A stretch of 33,666 nucleotides of DNA from Burkholderiales bacterium (GTDB lineage: Bacteria > Pseudomonadota > Gammaproteobacteria > Burkholderiales > Burkholderiaceae_C): positions 1 through 33,666 of the forward strand of contig CANFXR010000021.1 of the NCBI GenBank assembly GCA_947451035.1, read 5' to 3'. The notes under the pieces are model-generated. The model did no database searches. It saw nothing but the letters and a program-made list of their open reading frames with translations, and was not told the origin of the DNA. Shown one piece after another: positions 20,106-26,871 of the stretch; position 1 is the first letter of the stretch, and each line of letters starts with the position of its first letter. The position numbers and the translations under genes are program-made.

Positions 20106-20882
20106 CTATTTCTTTACCGCCACAACCTCCATGCATACTCTGTATCTTTCGCTGACCCCATATCTGACCGGAGAAAATCCAAACTCGTTCAGCAACTCAT
20201 ACAGCCTCGCCCGTCCAAAATTTTGGTAATGCTCCATCTCGCCCCAATATGGATTCATATTTTTGTGATCAAGAAATTCCCAAGCCCAACTCTCACGGTT
20301 GGGCATTGACAAAAATAAAACCCCTCCAGCCTTCAACAATCTATAAGCTTCCGACAAGCCAACCCTGGGATATGGCATGTGCTCAAGTACATCCATCATG
20401 CTGATGACGGAAAATTCTTCATCCATTTTCAATTTGGATATATCAGAACAATCCGCCCTCACCCCCCAGGACGACAATTGGGCGACGTTGTCCTGCCTGA
20501 GATCAAGCCCATAAGGCTTGAATCCATATTCTTGAGCAGTGAACAATAAAGAGCCATTGCCAAATCCCACGTCCAGCCAATGGCCGCCAGAAGCATAAGG
20601 AATGACCTTTTCAATCATTCGGGCTGAGACATAACGATTTTTCTCAAATTCAAAACCAAGCTTCTGCAAGCCTTGTGTTTTTCTGAATACTATTTTGATG
20701 GCCTCGTCGGTATAATAACCCTCGGTGAAGACATGACGGCAATTCCGGCAAATATTCCATATGATATTTTTGCTCAGGGTCTCATCATATGAGAAGTGTC
20801 CTGAACAATCCCCGACTTTGAATTTCTCAAATTCCAAAGAATCACACAACGGACATTTCCCAAAATCAATTCGCTCTTTCAC
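20106..20882 (-). CDS. Zinc-ribbon class I SAM-dependent methyltransferase
   Basis: A 258-residue cytosolic protein. The N-terminus has a zinc ribbon (Cys10-Cys13 and Cys45-Cys48). A class I methyltransferase fold follows, with SAM motif I DVGFGNG at 104-110, the acidic end of strand 2 in YGLDLRQ, VISMMDVLEHM (motif II/IV region) and LLKAGGVLFLSMPN. This architecture is common in sugar and surface-polysaccharide gene clusters, where the protein methylates a glycan or a nucleotide sugar. The GTG at 20882 is chosen because GGAG lies 8 bases upstream; a TTG at 20903 would add seven residues. It is AT-rich like the convergent glycosyltransferase gene, and both may have arrived together. The exact substrate is unknown. 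Confidence 0.85.
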   Translation of the reverse strand: MKERIDFGKCPLCDSLEFEKFKVGDCSGHFSYDETLSKNIIWNICRNCRHVFTEGYYTDEAIKIVFRKTQGLQKLGFEFEKNRYVSARMIEKVIPYASGGHWLDVGFGNGSLLFTAQEYGFKPYGLDLRQDNVAQLSSWGVRADCSDISKLKMDEEFSVISMMDVLEHMPYPRVGLSEAYRLLKAGGVLFLSMPNRESWAWEFLDHKNMNPYWGEMEHYQNFGRARLYELLNEFGFSPVRYGVSERYRVCMEVVAVKK

Positions 20883-20905
20883 GTCCTGTTCTCCGTCAGA
20901 CAAAT

Positions 20906-20917
20906 ATTGAGCTCAAT
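20906..20917. promoter_or_regulatory. 12-bp perfect palindrome upstream of the methyltransferase
   Basis: ATTGAGCTCAAT is a perfect 12-bp palindrome ending 24 bases upstream of the GTG start of the methyltransferase gene. It could be an operator, but a 12-bp palindrome also occurs by chance at modest frequency, so support is weak. Confidence 0.3.
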
Positions 20918-21033
20918 GCGAGATGACTCCGCCGTGATCGAATGACGTCGCGGAGTTGCGGGCCCCACCCACCGAGTCGGCCATCGGGGCCGCTCACCGT
21001 GCGCACCGTGTCACGCCTCAGCCCACGCGGGCA

Positions 21034-21068
21034 TAAAAAAATCCCGGCAGGCTGTGAACCTGCCGGGA
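21034..21068 (-). terminator. Rho-independent terminator of the autotransporter gene
   Basis: A perfect 10-bp GC-rich stem (TCCCGGCAGG at 21042-21051 pairs with 21059-21068) with a 7-base loop. Read on the minus strand it is followed by seven or more T (21041 down to 21035). It begins 25 bases past the autotransporter stop codon. Confidence 0.95.
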
Positions 21069-21093
21069 CCGTAGAGCGGACTGCCGTGAGGGC

Positions 21094-24000
21094 TTAGATG
21101 CCCATGCTCAGACCGATGAAGCTGTAGGTGCCCGTCTTGTTGTAGTACGGATCCTGGCGCACCGACACGTTGCCAGACACATACAGGCCCTTGGCGATGC
21201 GATAGCTCAGGCCTGCGGATGCGAACCCGCCGGTCGTGCTGCCCTTGGGCAGATCGATCCTGAACGACGACAGCCCGATGATCGACGAGGTGCCCGCGTA
21301 GCCGCTCATGCCCCGGCTGAGACCGCCCGTGACGCCAGCGCCGAGGTTGTAGCCGATGTTTTCGTCGAACTTGCCCTGCAGCTTGACGCCCAGCGTGCCG
21401 GACTCCGGACGCATCCTGAACTTGTCGTAGGAAACCGGGTAGACCACTCGGCCGTCAACTGCAGTCTCGGTGTAGGCCCCGCGGCTGATCGTCGAATGGC
21501 TGAACCCGAGGTACGGCGTGATCAGCAGCCCGTTGGTGCGCAGACCAAAACCGACCTCACCCGCCACGGTGCTCGCATTGAGCTTGGCCTTGCCTGAGCC
21601 GGCTTCGGTGAAGTCCGCGTCGGAGCCGGTTCGGTTGATGTCGACCGTGCCATCCTTGGTCGCGGCAGAGACCTTCGCGCTGAAGCCGGTGCCATCGACG
21701 TTCTCGTCAAACGCCGCAAAACCACCGAAGGTCGAACGGTCGCGCGCGCTGACGCCGCCCGCCGACTGCTTGCTGCCGTGGCTGTCAAAGAAGCCTCCCA
21801 CGCGGAAGTGGTCGGTCAGGCGCAGCGAGCCGATCACCACCGCATTGGTGGAGTTGGTCACGCTGGAGTCGCCGTTGCGAGCGAACACCGACAAGCACAG
21901 GCCGCGCTCGTCAAAGTAGCGGCAGTCGTAGTTCGACGTGTTGAGCAGATCGCCCAGGCGCGAGCGCATGACCGACTGCAGGTCCCGTCCCGATTGCCTC
22001 AGTTGCGTCTGGGTGTTGAGGGCATCCGGGCCGAACGTCAGGACCATGTCGTACGAGGAGTCCTCGCCGCCGACACCCGCCAACTTCCAGCGCACCCAGT
22101 GGGTGGACTCGTTGTTGATGTAGCCATCCCAGCCACCCGCGTTCGCGCCGGTGATCTTCTGGTTGTCGACGACCGTGAGCTGCATAGGCGCCACCCCGCT
22201 CAGCACGTCGGTGAGCGTCTGCTCGGTGCTGGTGTAGTTGTGGTCGGAGAAGTTGCTGTACTCCTGGCTCAGGCCGACAGCCATCGGTGCGTTGTTCAGG
22301 GGCTGCACGGGAGCGTTGGAGTTCAGCACGGCCAACTGACCGTAACTCGTCGGCGACTCGACAATGACCTGGTACTCCTGCGGCAAGATGCCGCCGTAGG
22401 TCAGCGCAGAGTGCGCGCTCGAGCCTGCACCCTGGGCGTTGACCAGGCTGGTGATCGTGCCGCCCGTGTTGACGATGCCCGCTTGCACCCACGGACTGGT
22501 TGGGGCGCCATTGCGATCGACGGCTTCGTAGCCGCCCAGAATGGTGCCCTGGTTGAGGATCGACACCGAGCCCCCGTCGACCTGGATACCGGCACCGCCG
22601 CGGGTCGGCGGCGGACCGAATCCTGCGCTCTGCTGAATCTGTTCGACGCCGGCCTGGATGCCGCCGAGGATGCGCCCGCTGTTCTCGATCGCCACCGTGC
22701 CACCCGACACGGCGATGGCCGCACCGCCATAGGCGGCGTATCCGATGCCGACGCCACCAACGATGAGGCCTTCGCTGTCGTTTGTAAGGAACGCCGTGCC
22801 ACCCGAGACAGCGATGCCCGCGCCGCCATTCGCACCGGCGCCACCGCTTTGGCCCATGCCCACGCCACCGGCACCACCAACGATCCGTCCCTCGTTCGTC
22901 AGACACAGCGTGCCGTCTTGAAGCTCGATACCGGCACCGCCCGCGCCAACGGCGCCCGCGATTCCGCCCATCGCGAACCCAGCACCGGGGTTGGCGCTGC
23001 CACCGAGACCAGGCATGCCACCGCTGCCACCGGTGCCACTCGCACCGGTCGCGCCTGTCACGCTTGCGCCCGCAGTGGCACCCGTGCCACCCGTGCCACC
23101 CGTGCCACCCGTGCCACCCGTGCCACCCGAGCCACCCGAGCCACCCGTGCCAGCAGAACCGCCTGTCGCAGCGCCGCCCTCGCCACCCGCGCCAGCCGCG
23201 CCCGATGCGCCGGCGGATCCGCCAGACCCGCCGAAGCCGGTTCCTCCGCTGGCGCCAGCAGCGCCACCGTAGGCGCCCAGGGCACCGTCGCCGCCGGCGA
23301 TGGATCCAAACTCCGTGTTGTCAACGTACACCGTCGCACCGGACGCATTGATCAGCAGGCCCGAACCGCCTTTGCCGCCGGCGCCACCGGCACCACCGCT
23401 GCCGCCGATGCCACCGGCACCACCGTTGCCACCGTTGCCGCCGTTGCCAGCCTGGCCACCGTTGCCACCGATGCCGCCGCTGCCACCGTTGGCGTCACCG
23501 CCGCGGTCCTCGCCGGCAAAACCGTTGCCACCCACAGCGTCGCCGCCTTTGCCGCCGGCGCCGCCGGCGCCGCCGGAGCCGCCATTGCCGCCCACGCCGC
23601 CTGCGCCGCCTGTGCCGCCCAAGCCGCCCACGCCGCCCTCGCCACCCGTGCCGCCCAAGCCACCCATCATCTGGGCCGCATTGGTGATGCGCACGGTGCC
23701 CACAATGCCCTCGACCGCGAAGGCGGCACCACCAATGCCGCCAGCCGAACCAGCGCTCCCGGAACCACCCGCGCCGCCGCTGGCGCCGGCACTACCATCA
23801 CCGCCCTTGGCACCCATACCACCGGCCCCGCCAGACCCGCCAGGCCCGCCGATGGCGGCCCCACCGGTACCAGAACCGGTGGTTCCGGCCAAGCCGGTCG
23901 CCGCGTAGCCGGCACCACCGCTGGCGCCAGAAGCCCCGGCACCGCCGTCTTGACCCGCACCCCCCGAGCCGCCCACGCCACCGGAAGCACCCGCGCCACC

Positions 24001-24546
24001 GGAAGCACCGGTGCCGCCGATCCCACCCACCATGCTCGTGAAGTTGTTGAAGATCAGCACCGAGCCGCTGCCGCCCGTCTGTGCCGAGAAAGCAGCGCCC
24101 CCCGCCCCACCCGCAACAGCGGAGCCACCCGCAGCCCCGGTCGCGCCGGCGGTGCTCGCACCAGTCCCGCCATCCGCATCACCACCGGCCGTACCGTTTC
24201 CACCGGCGCCACCGGCTGAGCCGGCAGGCGTGAGTGCGGTGCCATCCGTACCGCCGCTAGCGCCGGAGCCACCCGAGCCGCCCCCGGTACCGCCGATCCC
24301 GGACATACCCCCCGATGCGCCTGTGAGCCCAGCGGTGCCGGCAGTGCCCGTGGCGCCCACGACACCCGTCGTGTACGCGCCGAAGTTATCGATGACCACC
24401 GTGCCATAAGGCAGCGGCGCGGCCACGGCCGACTGGCCGACGAACAGCAGCGCGGTCACGGCGACCAACGAGGCCGAACCTGAGAACAGCGTTTCGATGC
24501 CAATGGCGGTGGCCCTCTTGGCGGACATGGGGTGCGATTTCTTCAT
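21094..24546 (-). CDS. Giant Gly-rich autotransporter with C-terminal beta-barrel
   Basis: A 1150-residue type Va-like autotransporter. The signal peptide covers about 1-43 (MKKSHPMSAKRAT then a hydrophobic core, cut near SAVA-A). The passenger (about 50-690) has eight rungs of the form V-x-I-x-N followed by GG, for example SVLIFNNFTSMVGG and TVAIENSGRILGG. The first five are separated by ~115-140-residue blocks of G-G-x repeats, the last four by only ~32-45 residues. The last ~280 residues form the barrel (SVFARNG, LRLTDHFRVGGFFDS, FGLRTNGLLITPYLGFS). The final residue is Ile rather than the usual Phe/Trp. The start has an AGGAG site 7 bases upstream. Passenger function is unknown; adhesion or surface coating is an inference. 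It stands alone between an AT-rich promoter region and its own terminator. Confidence 0.88.
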   Translation of the reverse strand: MKKSHPMSAKRATAIGIETLFSGSASLVAVTALLFVGQSAVAAPLPYGTVVIDNFGAYTTGVVGATGTAGTAGLTGASGGMSGIGGTGGGSGGSGASGGTDGTALTPAGSAGGAGGNGTAGGDADGGTGASTAGATGAAGGSAVAGGAGGAAFSAQTGGSGSVLIFNNFTSMVGGIGGTGASGGAGASGGVGGSGGAGQDGGAGASGASGGAGYAATGLAGTTGSGTGGAAIGGPGGSGGAGGMGAKGGDGSAGASGGAGGSGSAGSAGGIGGAAFAVEGIVGTVRITNAAQMMGGLGGTGGEGGVGGLGGTGGAGGVGGNGGSGGAGGAGGKGGDAVGGNGFAGEDRGGDANGGSGGIGGNGGQAGNGGNGGNGGAGGIGGSGGAGGAGGKGGSGLLINASGATVYVDNTEFGSIAGGDGALGAYGGAAGASGGTGFGGSGGSAGASGAAGAGGEGGAATGGSAGTGGSGGSGGTGGTGGTGGTGGTGATAGASVTGATGASGTGGSGGMPGLGGSANPGAGFAMGGIAGAVGAGGAGIELQDGTLCLTNEGRIVGGAGGVGMGQSGGAGANGGAGIAVSGGTAFLTNDSEGLIVGGVGIGYAAYGGAAIAVSGGTVAIENSGRILGGIQAGVEQIQQSAGFGPPPTRGGAGIQVDGGSVSILNQGTILGGYEAVDRNGAPTSPWVQAGIVNTGGTITSLVNAQGAGSSAHSALTYGGILPQEYQVIVESPTSYGQLAVLNSNAPVQPLNNAPMAVGLSQEYSNFSDHNYTSTEQTLTDVLSGVAPMQLTVVDNQKITGANAGGWDGYINNESTHWVRWKLAGVGGEDSSYDMVLTFGPDALNTQTQLRQSGRDLQSVMRSRLGDLLNTSNYDCRYFDERGLCLSVFARNGDSSVTNSTNAVVIGSLRLTDHFRVGGFFDSHGSKQSAGGVSARDRSTFGGFAAFDENVDGTGFSAKVSAATKDGTVDINRTGSDADFTEAGSGKAKLNASTVAGEVGFGLRTNGLLITPYLGFSHSTISRGAYTETAVDGRVVYPVSYDKFRMRPESGTLGVKLQGKFDENIGYNLGAGVTGGLSRGMSGYAGTSSIIGLSSFRIDLPKGSTTGGFASAGLSYRIAKGLYVSGNVSVRQDPYYNKTGTYSFIGLSMGI
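23084..23146 (-). repeat. Seven 9-bp tandem units inside the autotransporter passenger
   Basis: Five copies of GTGCCACCC followed by two of GAGCCACCC lie head to tail, and a GTGGCACCC copy precedes them. The period of three codons encodes Gly-Gly-Thr and Gly-Gly-Ser on the minus strand, so gain or loss of copies would keep the frame. Confidence 0.85.
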
Positions 24547-24680
24547 CGGGAAGCTCCTGGCTGGATAAAAATTGAGACAAATCAACCTAAAAGTTGCTTT
24601 GTGATTAAAACGATCTAAGTTTACCAAACTGGTCAAGGATGTATTTCAAGCGTTTTTACTTGTTTTTGATTTAGATCCGC
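24547..24680 (-). promoter_or_regulatory. AT-rich promoter region of the autotransporter gene
   Basis: About 130 bp upstream of the autotransporter start are AT-rich between GC-rich flanks. A dyad AGTTT-ACC-AAACT lies at 24618-24630, and an inverted pair GATCTAA (24612-24618) and TTAGATC (24671-24677) brackets it. Read on the minus strand, TTGAAA and TTGACC hexamers occur within it, but no well-spaced -10 box was found. The next 235 bp, to 24914, are GC-rich, contain only a 7-bp hairpin at 24802-24821 without a T-run, and show no supportable gene. Confidence 0.45.
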
Positions 24681-24914
24681 GCTTTGTTGCGCCAATGGCA
24701 CGCCCCCGGGCAGCGCTGCCTGAGCTCGCTCACGTCGCTCAGGTGCTGCGCGTGGACAGCCTGCGGCAAGCCGCCGCGGCTCGCGAGTTGGCGCAGGGCA
24801 AAGCCCGCACAGTCGCGGGCTGGCGACACGGTGTGGCGCGGACCGCAACCGCGAGCTCATGCCGCTGGCGCGGCCCGCGATGGAGACCGGCGGACCGGTC
24901 GCGTCAAACCGGAA

Positions 24915-26861
24915 TCAGAAATTGACCTCGGGGGCAATGAGCCGTCGTGCGGCCTCCAGGGCCTGCGGCGACAGCGCCACGTCGCGGGGGGCTTCGTAGC
25001 CGTAGGCCTGCCGGTTGTCGACGTACTGCGGCACCGCTGCGCGGCGCGCGCTGCTGGCAAAGATCGCCTCCCAGGGGCGGCCGGTCGCGTCTGCGTGCTG
25101 CAAATTGCGGGCGATGTCGGCGCGGATGAGGCACGTGCCCGTGACGGCCGACACCTCGATGACGCCGCGCACCCGGCGCTCGACGATCCAACGGTCGGGA
25201 TCGCACTCGCGGGGCGCGCCGAGTTCGTCCACGTCAAGGCTGAAGTTGGAGCTGGCGTCTTGCGGCGCCAAGCCACGCAGCATCGGCGCGACGATGGGCA
25301 GCCCCAGCACCACGAGTTCACGCAGGGTGCATGGCCGCAGGAAGTGGGCGGGGCTGGTGGCGAGCACGAAGTCGCAGTGGTGCCGATGGACGGCCTCGAG
25401 CAGCGCATCGCGCCCGGCGCCCACTGCCGGCGCGGCTTGCACCTCGAGACCGGCGTACTGCGGGCTCAGGCGATCGATCCAGTGTTGCAGGTGTGGGGGA
25501 AGCTCGTCGCTCGCTCGTTGCGGTGCGTCGGCTGATGTCGGCGCGAGCACGATGCACACGCGCAGGGCCGATCGCGGCCAGTCGAGCGACTCGATGCACG
25601 CCAGGTGCAGTGGCAGGGCCGGGTCGTCGGGCCGGGCCACCAGGCCCACGAGCACGCTGGCTGGACCCGTGGGCGCGCTGCGCAGTTGCCGCGGCGGCTG
25701 CAGCGCGTGCTGGTCCGACAGGCTGTCGCCCCAGTGCGGCCCGAGCCGGGGCGGCTGCCGCTGCTTCAGCAGCCCCTTCATGCTGTGGCGGGCATTGCCG
25801 GCCACACGGGCCAGGTCGTGCGCAGCCACCTTGCCGCTGCCCAGCAGCGTCAGGCAAAGGTCCAGGCTTTCCTCATGGCGGCCGATCCAGTAGGCGTTGA
25901 CCGAGAGCTCGTCGGGCAACCCCATGTCGTAAGCCCAGGGCTCGCCGAACAAGGAGTCGGCCGGATAGGACCTGCCCAGGCCCCGGCGCGCGAACTCGTA
26001 ACCCTCGGCGTAACGGCCCTTGACGCGGCAGAACCGGCTGGCGCTTTGCAGCGCCTCGATGCGCGTGGGGCTGGCCTGTATGGCGGCCTCGTAGGCCGCG
26101 AGCACCTCATCGTCAGCAAAACCAAGCTGCTCCTTGAGTCGGGCCACCTGCAGCAAGCTGTAGAAGACCTCGTCCTGCCAGCCGCCCATGGCGGCGCGCT
26201 CGAGGTAGTGGCGAATGGAGTCCAGCGGCTGCTTGGCATCGCGGTAGCTCTGCGCCAGGTAGAAGGTGTAGCGGGTGCGCAGGAACGGGTCCTGCTCGGT
26301 GTGCAGGGCTTCTTGCAGCACGGCCACGTCGCGCAGGAACACGTCGGCCCCCTTGCGGCGGGCGCCGTCATGTCCGCGGCGCATGCCGATCGGCAGGTGC
26401 CCGAACTGGGCGGATTCGTTCGAGTGAACGAATTCGTGCAGCACACCCCGGTAGGTCCACTCGAGCCGGTTGCTCACCAGCTGGTTGCGTGGATAGCGCT
26501 GCGTGCCATCGACGATGTCCATCGAGTAGCAGTCCCGCGTGAGCTCGGGCATGACGAAGCCTTCGGGCCACTCGAGGCTGTCGTCGGCATCGAGCGTGAG
26601 GGTGAAGTCGGCATGCGCACGGGCCAGCGCCAAGGCCTCGGAGCGGTTGTGGGCGAAGTTCTTCCAGGCGCGCTCGTGGAGGCTGCCGGGGATGCCCTTC
26701 ATGTGCTCGCGAACGACGTCTTGCGTGCCGTCGGTGGAGCCGGTGTCGACCACGATCCAGTGATCGATCAGGGAGCGCGCACTGTCCAGGCTGCGGCGGA
26801 TCACCGCAGCCTCGTTTTTGACGATCATGCACAGGCAGAGGGTTTGGCCGGCAGCGTTCAT
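24915..26861 (-). CDS. GT2 glycosyltransferase with TPR middle and collagen-glycosyltransferase-like C-terminus
   Basis: A 648-residue cytosolic protein in three parts. Residues 1-180 are a GT2 (GT-A) domain with CMIVKNEAAVI, the nucleotide-binding DTGSTDGT at 39-46 and the metal motif DADD at 91-94. Residues about 195-360 are helical TPR-like repeats. From about 400 a second glycosyltransferase-like domain resembles the one in animal collagen galactosyltransferases and lysyl hydroxylase/glucosyltransferases: IVAPML at 523-528, then SSNF, a GAPRECDP stretch in place of the usual GYYxR, and VRG...TGTCLIR. In those enzymes a DxD lies just before, but here it reads ATSPAHF, so metal binding may be lost. 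It follows the ligase gene by 10 bp, so both form one unit. Sugar and target are unknown. The C-terminal assignment is from motif recall. Confidence 0.8.
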   Translation of the reverse strand: MNAAGQTLCLCMIVKNEAAVIRRSLDSARSLIDHWIVVDTGSTDGTQDVVREHMKGIPGSLHERAWKNFAHNRSEALALARAHADFTLTLDADDSLEWPEGFVMPELTRDCYSMDIVDGTQRYPRNQLVSNRLEWTYRGVLHEFVHSNESAQFGHLPIGMRRGHDGARRKGADVFLRDVAVLQEALHTEQDPFLRTRYTFYLAQSYRDAKQPLDSIRHYLERAAMGGWQDEVFYSLLQVARLKEQLGFADDEVLAAYEAAIQASPTRIEALQSASRFCRVKGRYAEGYEFARRGLGRSYPADSLFGEPWAYDMGLPDELSVNAYWIGRHEESLDLCLTLLGSGKVAAHDLARVAGNARHSMKGLLKQRQPPRLGPHWGDSLSDQHALQPPRQLRSAPTGPASVLVGLVARPDDPALPLHLACIESLDWPRSALRVCIVLAPTSADAPQRASDELPPHLQHWIDRLSPQYAGLEVQAAPAVGAGRDALLEAVHRHHCDFVLATSPAHFLRPCTLRELVVLGLPIVAPMLRGLAPQDASSNFSLDVDELGAPRECDPDRWIVERRVRGVIEVSAVTGTCLIRADIARNLQHADATGRPWEAIFASSARRAAVPQYVDNRQAYGYEAPRDVALSPQALEAARRLIAPEVNF

Positions 26862-26871
26862 GGGGTGTCGT

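Noticed and set aside
23084-23146. CRISPR-like regular repeat
   Set aside because: The units are 9 bp with no spacers and stay in frame inside a coding region, so it is a codon repeat.
21778-24219. 813-codon open frame antisense to the autotransporter gene
   Set aside because: It is the mirror of the Gly-rich repeats (Gly codons read as Ala, Thr and Pro-like codons). The minus strand has a signal peptide, ribosome binding site, barrel and terminator.
24802-24821. Hairpin AGCCCGC/GCGGGCT as a terminator for the GT operon
   Set aside because: The stem is only 7 bp and has no T-run on either strand.
24684-24914. Possible small genes in the GC-rich spacer beside the autotransporter promoter
   Set aside because: Frames on both strands are Arg/Ala-rich, lack ribosome binding sites and resemble no family.
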